In this document: positions 38,055 through 52,200 of the stretch, piece after piece | Position numbering within the stretch: position 1 is the first letter of the stretch | Layout of the letters: every line of letters begins with the position of its first letter | Assembly: GCF_040412425.1 (NCBI RefSeq) | Contig: NC_089743.1 | Span: 85,382,471-85,446,470, forward strand | Source: Macrobrachium rosenbergii | Taxonomy: Eukaryota > Arthropoda > Malacostraca > Decapoda > Palaemonidae | DNA length: 64,000 nt | Direction of reading: 5' to 3' | The notes under the pieces: generated by a model | Told to the model about the DNA's origin: nothing | The model's input: only the letters and a program-made list of their open reading frames with translations | Database searches by the model: none | Translations under genes and position numbers: made by a program

Positions 38055-38285
38055 AAATATATAACGATAAATATTTACTTATTTAATAAAGTTAAAATAA
38101 TACGCAACTATTTTTCATTACTATAAGAATTCAGACGTCCCTAGTATAACTATAACTGTCTTGTCATTCTATATATATCGATAGATATTTTCTTATTTAA
38201 TAAAGTTAAAATAATCAAATTTTCATTCTATAAAATTCGAACGTCCTACATAACTATTCTATAATGTCTTGTTTTATGCCGAACT
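38055..38285. repeat. ~115-bp tandem duplication
   Basis: TTATTTAATAAAGTTAAAAT and ACGTCC-TA-ATAACTAT, then TGTCTTGT, occur in each half (about 38080-38165 and 38190-38268). Confidence 0.8.
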
Positions 38286-38289
38286 ATTA

Positions 38290-39350
38290 TTGTGAAAGTA
38301 AGAGTTAGGTAGTTTTAAGTATTCTCTTTGTGAACATGCACTGCAGAGTACTCAAAGAGTTTTTATTTACTCCTTAAATATTTCTATGAGAATGCGGCGA
38401 TAGCTTACTCAAAGGATATTGCAGTCATCCCTGTTTCTGTAATATTTCTGTAAGTAAGAGGAAGAGAAATATTTGAAACAAGTCTGGAAGGATGTCCTGA
38501 TGTTGCTTTGTGTAAGAAAGAAATAAAAATGCGTTATTTTGTTGCAGATTTCTTATAATCAAAGATTCCAGACGAAGAAATTCTCGAGCTTTTCCTAATA
38601 GAATTTTTTCTTTAGAACTTCGACGCTTAAGGAAAAACAATTTTTTCAAGGATATTTCGCCATTTCAAAAAATGATCCAAGGAATGAACGCTGGAGGTAC
38701 AGCGAGAAAATAATAAACATTTTTATAACTTTTTATCTCAGCTTCGTTGCTTTAAATAACATCAAAAGAAACTTCTCCGTTTAAAAGACGATGCAAGAAA
38801 TTAAGGCGGCAAGTGAGGAAATTTTATACATTTCCCTGAGAACTTCCCTTCTCTCCCACCCGGAAGTTTTACTCAAGAAGCTTTGAGAGACATTTTAAGT
38901 TTAAAATGACGAAAAGAAACTGACACTAAGGCCTCTGTGATAAAATACAGAACCACAACGTTTTAGCTAAGGTGATTCTGAAGGAGACTCCAACGTTTTG
39001 AAAAAATGAGAAAGAAAAATTAATCGCAAAGCCACGACGAGAATAAAAGAAATAAAAAAAAATGAGCTCAACTCGAGAGGCCCTTTGAATCTGATGTTAT
39101 TTTTTGGAAGGGCGGCGGAATCTGATATTTTCACTGAAAACACAGACGTAAGATGGAAAGAGAGAAGAGTTGGGGCAAGTAGTTTTCTTAAACGATGTCT
39201 CACCACTGATTTTTTTTTTTTTTTATTTTTTCTTAGTGCCTAGATACACGTACAATGTTTTTCCACGCGCTCCTCAAATTGTTGTTACTAGTATTCACTG
39301 AGGAAATGTAAAATAAGAAAAGAGAAAATCTTACTTTAAGATTAGTGGCG
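38290..39350. other. Unassigned stretch
   Basis: Loosely repetitive phrases around GAGAA-TTTT and AAACTTC, but no clear unit. No gene recognised. Confidence 0.5.
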
Positions 39351-39354
39351 TATA

Positions 39355-39366
39355 TTATTATTATTA

Positions 39367-39412
<46 letters not shown>

Positions 39413-39455
39413 GAGAGAGCTGATATGTCTTGGTATAGACTTCTCCAAGTTATTT

Positions 39456-39486
<31 letters not shown>

Positions 39487-39567
39487 TTATTAATATTATT
39501 ATTATTATTATTATTATTATTAGAGACAGGTGATATATCTTTGTATAGACATCTCCAAGTTATTTTT

Positions 39568-39625
<58 letters not shown>

Positions 39626-39715
39626 AGACAGGTGATCTCTCTTTGTGAAGACTTCTCAAAGTTATAATTATTATTATCACTATTATTATCTTATTATTAT
39701 TTATAATTACTTGAT
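39355..39715. repeat. (ATT)n/(TTTA)n cluster with ~40-bp spacer
   Basis: The spacer AGAGA(G/C)(A)GGTGATAT, TCTTTGTATAGAC, TCTCCAAGTTATTTTT repeats three times between (ATT)n tracts at 39355-39415, 39485-39525 and 39568-39624. A (TTTA)n run is at about 39455-39490. Confidence 0.9.
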
Positions 39716-40580
<865 letters not shown>

Positions 40581-40819
40581 GTGTATATGTGTATTTTATG
40601 CAACTCTGGTACTCCAAGTGCCATGAACTCCACGTTTAGACTTATCGTCTTTCAGCCCGGGTGAAGAATCTCTTACCACTAGCCCTTAAAGAAGCATGCA
40701 AAACAAAAGTACCTCAGTCCAACCTTCTAGACGGTACGTAACGGCCTTAGTTTGGGACTTACCGGGTTGATCTCGTTTAGATTACTGTCATTTTTGAGGG
40801 CAAGGGTGCAGAAATAAAA

Positions 40820-42350
<1,531 letters not shown>

Positions 42351-42465
42351 CGTATGTTTCCACGCTAAAGAATAATCAAAGCAACTATCAAAACAAGAAG
42401 AAAAGCCTCACTCCAATATAAAATAAGAGTAGAGAACGCATACTGCATATCGAACGCTTGGACTC

Positions 42466-42720
42466 CGCTGTTGATAACCACTAAAACACGCACACACACA
42501 CGCACACGCGCTCGCGAGCTCATCCCGTCACGCTGGGTGGGGGGACAAAGACCCGAACGTGGCGCGGACCAACTTAATTCTATTACGTAAAAATAAATAG
42601 CGCTCTCGTTGTCCAGTTTGTCAAGCACAATGGCTCTTCGCCTTTACTTTGGTGCAGTGCTTCATGTGAGACCAACTGCTCGGCGCTGGAAGCCACGTTG
42701 TGCATAATTCCAGGAGTCGC
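42466..42720. promoter_or_regulatory. CpG-rich patch, possible promoter
   Basis: An isolated patch dense in CG (CACACGCGCTCGCGAGCTCA, CGAACGTGGCGCGGACC, GCTCGGCGCTGGAAGCC) in an AT-rich setting. An ATG at 42630 in good context (CACAATGG) opens M-A-L-R-L-Y-F-G-A-V-L-H followed directly by GTGAGA, a donor-like site, at 42666. This could be a signal-peptide first exon, but its phase (0) does not match the Ig exon at 55.5 kb. Speculative. Confidence 0.25.
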
Positions 42721-43235
42721 TTTATTTTATCACGCCGTCTGCGAGATGGTTGGTTTTACACTTGGGACTCTTTGTTATTTGAGTTTACGTTTCTTTCGGT
42801 GTTTGCTGTGTCTGTTTGGTTTTATCTACTTTCAGTCAAGGATGCTCTTACCTTAATATTATTCGTTTATTTTGTGAATTTCTTGAAATTTATTAATCAC
42901 TTTATTTATTCTAGTTTTAGACCTATCGTACTTTTCATAGTTTTAGACCTATCATACTTTTCTTTCCGTGTAAAGTCGCTTTATTTTCAATTTGCATTCA
43001 ATATCCATGTTGGGTATGAAATATTATTCGCATGTTACGTTCAGAAAATAATAAAGAAATTATGTATAACACTAATAAACTTGTGACAAAACAATTTAAA
43101 AGCAAGAAAGAACTTATAGCTCTTGTTTGCTCAAGAAGCACTGTGGCTCAAAAGAAACCATTCTAAAGGAGAAGCAACTAGCAAAGCAAGAATACACAAA
43201 ATCGAAAGTCCATACGACAGGAAAGTCGTTTTGAC
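42721..43235. other. Unassigned stretch with a hydrophobic open frame
   Basis: An open frame (42700-43086, +) is rich in Phe, Leu and Ile because the DNA is T-rich. TTTTAGACCTATC-TACTTTTC is duplicated at about 42912 and 42940. No family is recognised. Confidence 0.4.
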
Positions 43236-43338
43236 GTAAAGAAAGAAGGAATTCTGGAACTGAGAAATTACATGCCGCGGTATCCGGACAGAATGTGGGA
43301 TGCTTGTATCTTGTTTAAACTTCTAAAAGTATCCCAAC

Positions 43339-43393
<55 letters not shown>

Positions 43394-43490
43394 GATACTG
43401 AAAGGTCTTACCGAATGTACAACAAGAATAACTGACAATTTCTCGAAAACTTTGCACGTCATCGCAGCCACGAAAATGCGAACAATTTCA
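43236..43490. repeat. Simple paralogue of the (AAT)n-expanded locus
   Basis: Flank GGAACTGAGAAATTACATG, GACAGAATGTGGGATGCTTG, then (AAT)n 43338-43395, then CTGAAAGGTCTTACCGAATG, CTGACAATTTCTCGAAAACT, CATCGCAGCCA. See 40820-42350. Confidence 0.8.
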
Positions 43491-43920
43491 CAAGGAAAAA
43501 GATAATAAAAAGGGTCCAGAGAAACAAACGGAAATCTTAGACAGGGGAAACTCGAATAAACTGGGACCAGAGCAACTGAAGAAAAACGACGAAGCCAAAA
43601 GACGAAGCAGAGGCCGAAACAGAGATATGTGACAAATCCTGCGGGAACTTCTTCCCCACATAAACGTAAAAAATTTATGTGTTATGCCCATGGAAAAGGA
43701 AAAGTTTTCGAACTATAAAAACTAGGAGGAAAAATGGAAAGGGAAAAACAAGTAAGAAATGGAGAAAGAAAAATGCTGGACGAAAAAAAATTCAAAGGAA
43801 ATGGTTGAAGAAATCCATAGGACAATAAAAAAAAAAATAACACAAAAGATAAAGGATAGAGAAACGAACGAGTAAAACATTAAACATTGTACGAAAAAGT
43901 CGTGAAATATATACATTTAT
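43491..43920. other. Unassigned purine-rich stretch
   Basis: A-rich + strand; the Phe/Ser open frames on the minus strand are compositional. Confidence 0.55.
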
Positions 43921-43921
43921 C

Positions 43922-44044
43922 TCTTCATTCTGTATTTTCTAATATCTTCTGTGACTTCTCCCAAATGAACACCATATTCCTTAGAAGCTTGAATTTCAAG
44001 TCAATGTCCCGGTAGGCTTGTTCCATTTGAATACGGTTTATCTT

Positions 44045-44118
<74 letters not shown>

Positions 44119-44120
44119 AG
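43922..44120 (+). mobile_element. LINE 3' end with (AAT)n tail
   Basis: GAACACCATATTCCTTAGAA, GCTTGAATTTCAAGTCAA, CGGTAGGCTTGTTCCATTTG, TATCTTCTG and then (AAT)n 44047-44118: the same UTR as at 12.9, 21.0, 34.4 and 46.7 kb. Confidence 0.75.
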
Positions 44121-45010
44121 TGTGATAAAATACTAAACGAATAATAATAAAGAAAAATACACAAGCAATGGACTTAAGGACATTTCTAGGAAAGGATAAA
44201 TTAAAGTGGAAACAATAATAAGATAAACACAGACCTCCCATGACGCATAACAAACCCGTGATTAAATAGTCCCGCTAAATGTGGAATGATAATGACATAT
44301 TGAACACCCTGCCCCCTCTCCTGCCCCCCGTCGTCACTCTGACGTCAAAGGAGACCCACCAGAGAAGCCTTTAATGAAATTATGATAAGTGATGTTCCCT
44401 GAATGCAAGGAACACGAGTTGCACTTCCGAGAAATGGGAAGAAGTTAGACACGAGAGTTGATATGTGTGGAACGTTCAACGAAAGGAAAGGTTGGTTAGA
44501 TGGGTGGGAAGGACTCTACCTAAGCAGATGATAAGCGATCTATTTAGCAGTCTCGGTCAAAGTAGCAAGACGATGAATAGGAAAAGACGCATGAAAATAA
44601 TTACTGAAGGGAGCTTTAGGAGGGATGGAAATAAATCGTGTTCAAAGAGTAACCGAATATTTATGGTCCGGGGTCACGCCATGGATTTAGCAGGTAAAAT
44701 GAATTACCGTAATGTGATGTGTCATTTTTAATTAACGTCATTTGGAACGCCATTAAGATACACGACTGACTTCTACTGATTATAAACAAGCAAGCAATGT
44801 GATAAATTAGAGAAATAGTGACGTTTGAAAAAAAAAAATGACAATAAAGCAGTCACCCAGAGATACAGATTAAATGAACTAGGGGGAAGCTTAGGGTTGA
44901 CAATAGGGAAACTGATAGGGGTAACGACTGTGAATACGTAATTAGTGAATGAGAGGGGCAGCCACTTTGCATTCCTAATTATAGGATCGCCTTGGTCCGG
45001 CTGGGTCGAT
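44121..45010. other. Unassigned stretch
   Basis: An 88-codon open frame at 44465-44731 (+), rich in Lys and Arg, is not recognised and has no splice context. Confidence 0.5.
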
Positions 45011-45019
45011 TTCGATGTC

Positions 45020-45815
45020 AATTGCACCTAATGAATTTGACAAAATTATATATCTCTGGAAAGGAAGCGAAATTTCCCCTTCTTTTAAAGGAGCGTAAAA
45101 TTTTCTTACTGGATTTGAAAACATATATCTTTAGAAAGGACGCAAAATTTCCCCTTCTTTTTAATGGTGTCAAATATACTTAATGAGTTTTAAAAAATAT
45201 ATATCTTTGGAAAGAACGCAAAATTTCCCCTTCTTTTTAATGGTGTCAAATATACTTAATGAGTTTTAAAAAATATATATCTTTGGATAGGAGGCAAAAT
45301 TTCCCCTTCTTTTTAATGGTGTCAAATATACTTAATGAGTTTTAAAAAATATATATCTTTGGAAAGGAGGCAAAATTTCCCCTTCTTTTTAATGGTGTCA
45401 ATTATACTTAATTAATTAAAAAAATATATATATAAACATACTTAATTAATTTGAAAAAATATACCTTAGAAAAAACAAAAATTTCCCCTTCTTTGAATGG
45501 AGTGTCAAATATACCTAATGAATTTGGAAAATATATCTCTAGAGAGGGCGCAAAATTTCCCCTTCTTTTTGATGGAGTGTCAAATATACTTAATCAATTT
45601 GAAAAAAAATATATTTAAGAAAGGACGCAAAATTTTACCTTTTGCTTAATGGTGTCAAATATACTTCATGAATATGAAAATATATCTTTAGAAAGGGCGC
45701 AAAATTTCCCCTCATTTTTAATGGAGTGCCAAATATACCTAATGAATTTGAAAAAAATGCGTCTTAGAAAGGACACAAAATTTTCCCATCTTTTTAATGG
45801 AGTGTTTTATGCTTT
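45020..45815. repeat. 76-bp tandem array, about 10 units
   Basis: GCAAAATTTCCCCTTCTTTT, AATGGTGTCAAATATACTTA, ATGAGTTTTAAAAAATATAT and CTTTGGAAAGGA make the unit. AATTTCCCC occurs at 45071, 45146, 45222, 45298, 45374, 45480, 45554 and beyond. The three units at 45146-45375 are nearly identical and outer units are more diverged. The short open frames inside are periodic by-products. Confidence 0.95.
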
Positions 45816-45949
45816 CTTTAGTTGTCTAACATTAGTGAACTGAGTTCAAGCGCTCTATATTTAGCTTACAGTCAACAACTAGAAGAAATAAATCGAACTT
45901 TCTTGCTTGTTATATTTATATTTTTTGTATGTATATTAGGCAAAATACA

Positions 45950-46425
<476 letters not shown>

Positions 46426-46655
46426 CTTTAGCTTTTAGTAACATGTGATTCAATTTTTTCTATTCCTCTGTAAGACATCCAACTATAGTGATGATAGGAA
46501 GACTGCAACCTCACGGTAATTAACCCTTTCGGCTCTTATTTTTTAATTTTTGTCAATTAGCAGTTCGGCAAACCACACCTTATCACGAGTTCCAACGAGA
46601 ACCTATCACAATATACCACCAAACAATATATACAAAAAGGCATTACATGAGTAAT

Positions 46656-47590
46656 TATTATTATTATTATTATTGAGAAGATGAACCTTATTCAAATGGA
46701 AAAGCCCCCAGGGGTCACTGACTTGACATTCAAGCTCCCAAAGAATATCGTGTTCATTACGAAGGGAAGGTAAAGGGAAATACAGAGAAAAGAGATCTCA
46801 CTTATTAAAATGAAAAAATAAAGTAATAATTTAATGAACAGGTAAAAATGTATTAAAATGCAAGCAGAATAGCATCATGGTAATAATGCGTTGCATCTTC
46901 GTTGGAACTTTTGAAGTTCCAATTGCACGACACCCACAGGGAGACGTCCACAGTCCAAAGATGTGAGGAATGAAGGACCCCTGGAACCGACAAGTTCTAC
47001 AGCGAGGCACATTTACTGCACATTGCTGCTGCTGTTCAGCAAAAGTGGTTGCTCTCGGCAGGAAAAGAGAACCAGGGATCAATTGTGAATGTGAGAGACC
47101 TCTGTTAAAATACAACTTATGAAAAAGTGACAAACAAGAGACCATCCGTACATTATCCAAGCCGTAACTGCCAATATTAAGAAACAGGAACCTACCACCA
47201 TGAACCACTCTATCTAATATTTACAAATCTAGCGACAGACATCACCAGGAGAACAGTCCTTCTGAAAAGAAGCTGGAAGTAGTCTAAAACAGGTTATGAT
47301 TTTATCAAGTTATAACATATGAGGCCTTGCAGACAATTGCCTGCTTTCGTAGGCATTCAATGGACTTTCATTAGATGTTTCTCAAAAGTAAGATGTAGTC
47401 AAAGTTACACCTCAGATAATTCGCTTCAGACTCATTCAGCAAGTTCCCATCCACCTGAAGGGGAGGATTGGGTGAAAATGTACGAGGATCTGCTAATCTA
47501 ACGGTGGTTTTTGTTTTACTGGGTTCAATCTCCACGCAACTCCATTATTCGCTGATTGTGAAGTTACCTGTGAACCCAGTGTTTATTAAC
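46656..47590 (-). pseudogene. LINE 3' half: RT C-terminus, 3' UTR and (AAT)n tail
   Basis: On the minus strand the order is: K-T-K-T-T-V-R-L-A-D-P-R-T-F-S (about 47520-47475), then P-P-L-Q-V-D-G-N-L-L-N-E. Next F-E-K-H-L-M-K-V-H near 47355, then LFHKLYFNRGLSH and VPRCRTCRFQGSFIPHIFGL (about 47115-46945). This is the order found at the end of jockey/CR1-type reverse transcriptases, after the catalytic core. At least two frameshifts: the text P-V-G-V-V-Q-L-E-L-Q-K-F continues in another frame near 46935. The 3' UTR (GGGGTCACTGACTTGACATT complement) ends in the (AAT)n tail at 46656-46676. Copies of this tail explain five (AAT)n loci in the window. Confidence 0.8.
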
Positions 47591-47594
47591 CTGT

Positions 47595-47935
47595 AGCAGC
47601 TTTGACGCAGCGCCCTCAGTAGTGCGGGCTGCAGCTTCGCTGCGCTGCAGAAAGAGGAACAAATAACAAATATTATAATTAAGTTACGTATCTGGAAGAG
47701 AGCTGTGAATTCCTAAGGAAAATTTACGTCAGCCACAACTTTGCAGTATCATCGAAATCATGTCGGCGTATTCCAGCATTTAACCGAGAATCAAGATCAG
47801 AGACCTGAAATTAAACAGCTGATTACAGTGGCTGTAATCACCTACATCGCGTTAAAGTTTAAAACCCTTCTTACTACAGAAACTGTTTCTAAATTAAACT
47901 AAATTGGAAGAGCTAAATTGATTGGCAGTACTGTT
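47595..47935. other. Unassigned stretch
   Basis: A short GC-rich phrase, GTGCGGGCTGCAGCTTCGCT, and nothing else recognised. Confidence 0.5.
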
Positions 47936-47939
47936 AGCC

Positions 47940-48172
47940 CAGCCTTGACTCTCCGAGCCGCCAAAGAACAATTAGAAGGAATTTATTTCTGGTGATGAGA
48001 AATTCACTTCTCGTCACTCCAGTGGTTCCGGATTCCACAATAAGCTGTAGGTGCATTGCTGGAAGTAACCAGTGGTTTGTAGCCACGTAAAAATAAGTCT
48101 AATGTTTCGGAGGCTGAAAGCCCTAGGAGAGCTGTTAAGCAGCTCAGTCTGATTAAATAAGATACACTTGCA
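47940..48172 (-). mobile_element. tRNA-like SINE, diverged
   Basis: Same orientation as the 11.96-kb copy: CTTGACTCTCCGAGCCG in the box B position, GAATTTATTTCTGGTGATGA, GATTCCACAATAAGCTGTAG, CCTAGGAGAGCTGTTAAGCA, and a decayed 3' end. Confidence 0.8.
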
Positions 48173-48179
48173 CTAATTA

Positions 48180-48675
48180 ACCAACAAAATACAGATCCGT
48201 TTGCCGAATCATGTCTGACTGTATTCTACCACCTTCGACAAGGAGGGTACCTAAATAATCGATGATTAACAAACTGGAGGGAAAGAGTATTTTCTTAACC
48301 ATCTAAAAGGGAATAATGCATTAATCAAATTGAAATAACACTGATGAAATCATAATGTTTGATAATAGATACAGCAGCTATCATCTTCGATCTAAGACGA
48401 ACGCGAAGAGAGAGGGAAATAGAGAGAAGTTCCTGTATCTGCATCATTCATCGACCAATCAGAAACAGGGTTTAAGATCATGTGCTTTATCACTCTCAGA
48501 TTATTATAAAGGCAATTTTTTTATAGTAAACTTTTATTTTAAAGCTCGAAACGTTTAACGGTACGATTTTTTTTGTATACAGTTTGAGAACCTGGATTCC
48601 TTGAGCTTTGGCTTGCCTTTTGTGTAAATTCAAATATTTCATACAAGTGTACATATCTTTGTATATATACATATA
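48180..48675. other. Unassigned stretch
   Basis: Nothing recognised. Confidence 0.55.
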
Positions 48676-48679
48676 CACA

Positions 48680-48919
48680 CACACATATATATATGCATAT
48701 ACATGTATTTATATATACATATATATTAAGTATAAATATATATGTAAATACATGTATGTATAAATCAGCTATAATTCCCCCTGATTATAATTTATTACCA
48801 AGGTTTGGTGAACTAGATATTAAACGATATTTTTGGCTCAACATTTGTGAATATAAAGAATGCCACGGTGAATGTGATAAAAATTCACTAATATATATAT
48901 AAATGCATACATATATATT

Positions 48920-48983
<64 letters not shown>

Positions 48984-49061
48984 CATACATATATATATGT
49001 ATACATATACTGTGTATATATATATATAAATATATAACTATATATATACATACATACATAC

Positions 49062-49145
<84 letters not shown>
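48680..49145. repeat. (TA)n tracts around a 150-bp core
   Basis: Imperfect (TA)n 48662-48765; a core 48768-48890 that includes GATATTAAACGATATTTTTG and AATGTGATAAAAATTCAC; then (TA)n 48892-49145 with CATA interruptions. The core loosely resembles the foldback at 52.0 kb (AT-TTAAGCGACATTTGT). Confidence 0.8.
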
Positions 49146-49147
<2 letters not shown>

Positions 49148-49339
49148 GAAAACATAGATTAAAAAAACACCACATTTTATTTACGGGCCTCTTCTTTACC
49201 ATGGAAATTGCGTTGTATTTTATGGGCTTGAGAATTTTGTTATGAAAGACCAGCGCAATGCATCGCATATAAAATGTGTTTTTTAGCCAACGCGCTCTCC
49301 TTTTCCTCATACGAATTACATTTTCAAAGCATCTGGGTA

Positions 49340-49361
49340 TTTTCACTATCTATCTATCTAA

Positions 49362-49405
<44 letters not shown>

Positions 49406-49450
49406 TTACCTCTCTGTCTCTCTATCTGTCTATCTATCTGCCTATCTATA
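49340..49450. repeat. (ATCT)n microsatellite
   Basis: CTAT units with minor variants, abutting the Helitron-like start. Confidence 0.95.
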
Positions 49451-50153
49451 TCTATATCTCAATATATAAAAATGGATGTGTGGTTGTGTATTTGTGTATG
49501 TTCCAGAATAACTCTGAAACGCATTGAGCAATTTCAACGAAACTTGTTATTCATATGACTTACTATCTGGAAAAGAATACTGTGGGGGTTAAGATATCAC
49601 TGGTACCAAAGGGTTTAGGGTGGGTAGGGCGTGACACATAAAAATAAATGACAGATACTGGTGTTTAATCCATAGGTTTTGAGGTCGCTGAGATGAACAG
49701 TGACACTCCCAATGCCCTTCAAGTCCAAAGTTCAGCCCCAATAGGAAGAGGGTGAGGAGTCAAAAATAAAATGTAAAAAATGACAGATATTAGTGTCAAA
49801 TCCACAGTTTTTGAGGTCGCTGAGATAAAGTCCAAGTTCAGCCCTGATAGGAAGGCGTGGGTGAGAAAGTATGAAAAATAAAATGTAAAAAATGACATTT
49901 ATTAGTGTATAACCCATAGTTTTCGAGATTGCTGAGATGAATAGTGACATTCCTGATGCCCTTGAAGTCCAGGTTCAGCCCCGATAGGAATGGGGGGTAA
50001 GAAGGGGTGAAATATAAAATCTCAAAAATGTTGGGCATTTTATATTTTGAAGCGGCTATCTGAACAGGAAAGGGAGAGTGAGAGGGAGAGGAAGTAAGAG
50101 AAAGAGTGAGAGGGAGAGGAAGTGAGAGAAAGAGTAGAGGGGGTGTTAGGGAG

Positions 50154-50226
<73 letters not shown>

Positions 50227-50275
50227 CGGTTGTCATTCAGAGTTTTCCCGGGCAGTGCCTGGTTGGTCAGCTAGT
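49451..50275 (+). mobile_element. Non-autonomous Helitron-like element
   Basis: 5' end TCTATATCTCAATATATAAA followed by AATGGATGTGTGGTTGTG and CTGAAACGCATTGAGCAATT resembles arthropod Helitron 5' ends. The 3' end has a GC-rich hairpin CCGGGCA-G-TGCCTGG (50248-50262), 8 nt, then CTAGT (50271-50275), the CTRRT terminus. There is no Rep/helicase coding sequence. The interior has three ~130-bp units (GGTTTTGAGGTCGCTGAGAT and AAGTTCAGCCC-ATAGGAA near 49674, 49806 and 49918) and a (GA)n at 50152-50220. Exact 5' base is uncertain because it abuts (ATCT)n. Confidence 0.7.
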
Positions 50276-50281
50276 ATGTGT

Positions 50282-50480
<199 letters not shown>

Positions 50481-50619
50481 CATACAAGCATATATTAATT
50501 TTTATCACATCATTGTGACATTTTATATACAAACATTAAGCTATAAATGTTGCTGAATATCCAACTTGAGCTACTTCAGAAATATCACCGAAGGGAAATT
50601 ATAAGTGATAAATGATTTG

Positions 50620-51305
50620 GCACCTAAGTGACTTAAACACGCGACTTACAGCGGTCTACACCGTCGACTGGAAGTCGTTGGTGGGTACTGTTGGGTGTTC
50701 GAGTCACTTAGGTGCTGACTGGAAGTCGTTAGTGGGTACTGTCGGGTGTTCGAGTCACTCAGGTGTCGACTGCAAGTCGTTGGTGGGTACTGTCGGGTGC
50801 TCGAGTCACTTAGGTGCCGGCTGGAAGTCGTTGGTGGGTACTGTTGGGTGTTCGAGTCACTTAGGTGCCGACTGGAAGTCGTTGGTGGGTACTGTCGGGT
50901 GTTCGAGTCACTCAGGTGTCGACTGCAAGTCATTGGTGGGAACTGTCGGGTGTTCGAGTCACTTAGGTGCCGACTGGAAGTCTCTGGTGTGCACTGTCGG
51001 GTGTTCGAGTCACTTAGGTGTCGACTGGAAGTCGCTGGTGGGCACTGTTGGGTGTTCGAGTCACTTAGGTGTCGACTGGAAGTCGTTGGTGGGTACTGTT
51101 GGGTGTTCGAGTCACTTTGGTGTCGACTGGAAGTCGTTGGCGTTGGTGGGTACTGTCTGGTGTTCGAGTCACTTAGGTGTCGACTGGAAGTCGTTGGTGG
51201 GTACTGTCGGGTGTTCGAGTCATTTAGGTGTCGACTGGAAGTCGTTGGTGGGTACTGTCGGGGTTCGAGTCACTTAGGCGTCGACTGGAAGTCGCTGATG
51301 GACAA
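50620..51305. repeat. 51-bp tandem array, about 13 units
   Basis: Unit: GTCGACTGGAAGTCGTTGGT, GGGTACTGTCGGGTGTTCGA, GTCACTTAG. Starts at 50663, 50714 and every 51 bp after, with one 57-bp unit (duplicated GTTGGC) and one short unit near the end. At the left edge an inverted partial unit (CACCTAAGTGACTTAAACAC, 50621-50640) faces the array. Since 51 is divisible by 3, several frames stay open through the whole array, including 221 codons; these look like by-products. Confidence 0.95.
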
Positions 51306-51309
51306 ACAA

Positions 51310-51955
51310 AACAAAACCTATCTACGTCAAATCCCCTAAAATAGCAAATAGAATGAAAAGATAAAAAGGAAAGGCTGTTAACCGCAAATAACAGCATCAT
51401 TCGCAGGCTGCTCCAAAGCAGACGGTAAGGCTACATCGAGACCAGACAGCCCCAATTTCTCCCAGATGCGCTGTAATCAGGGTTAAGCCAATCAGTGTCT
51501 TGACTTTTCCTTCATCGCAGGATTAGCGAACTAATTACCGCGAATAATCTCCCACCAGAATCGTTATTCTCCGCCTGCATTTGCTATACAGTTCGTGTCT
51601 TCCTCACCTCGTTTTTCTCCGCCTGCATTTCCTGTATTTTGTATCTTCCTCGCCTCGTTATTCTACGCCTACATTTGCTATATTTTGTATCTTAATCACC
51701 CCCCTGTCTAACAATTCCGCCATTGCGCAAAGGCTGAAGAAACATTTGGTTAAAACGTTTCGTGTTCTAGCGCTAATTTTTTTTTAACAGGCTCTGTATA
51801 CTTATATCCTGTATATTTCCACGTTACTGATTATTCGATATATATATGTTTATTTATTCTTCTGGCAAAAAAAAAAAAAAAAATATACAAATACGCGAAT
51901 AGAGGCACCAGACCTCCTATGGTGTACAGGTTACATATAGCAAGATCTTAGTTTT
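51310..51955. repeat. Mostly unassigned; ~53-bp repeat x 3 inside
   Basis: TTATTCTCCGCCTGCATTTG, CTATA-AG/TTT-GT-TCTTC and CTCACCTCG recur three times at 51563-51700. The remainder is unrecognised. Confidence 0.7.
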
Positions 51956-51956
51956 A

Positions 51957-51960
51957 TATA

Positions 51961-52030
<70 letters not shown>

Positions 52031-52200
52031 CATGAAGCCACAAATGTCGCTTAACATCAAATTCACGTTACCTCCAGACCCCGCAGTGCCGATCCATTTA
52101 TCACTTATAAATTCCCCTTCGGTGATAATTCCCCATCGGGGATATTCCCGAGGTAGCGTGAATTTGATATTAAGCGACATTTGTAGCTTCCTGATTGTAT
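51957..52200. repeat. (TA)n plus foldback core
   Basis: (TA)n 51957-52028. The core at 52029-52196 has arms AAGCCACAAATGTCGCTTAA, CATCAAATTCACG, TTACCTCC and the inverted counterpart GGTAGCGTGAATTTGATATT, AAGCGACATTTGTAGCTTCC. Arms are about 48 bp. Its centre has GTGATAATTCCCCATCGGGG. Confidence 0.85.

Noticed and set aside
42700..43086. Hydrophobic 128-codon open frame suggestive of a membrane protein
   Set aside because: T-rich DNA gives Phe/Leu/Ile by composition; no family pattern or exon boundaries.
44465..44731. 88-codon basic open frame
   Set aside because: No homology recognised and no flanking splice or promoter signals.
46831..47208. 125-codon minus-strand open frame as a host gene
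   Set aside because: It is part of the LINE polymerase C-terminus (VPRCRTCRFQ and neighbours) followed by the LINE 3' UTR.
50612..51339. Open frames of 221 and 197 codons with a repeated 17-residue module
   Set aside because: The 51-bp period is a multiple of 3, so several frames remain open without selection. No signal peptide, splice context or known family. Kept as a repeat.
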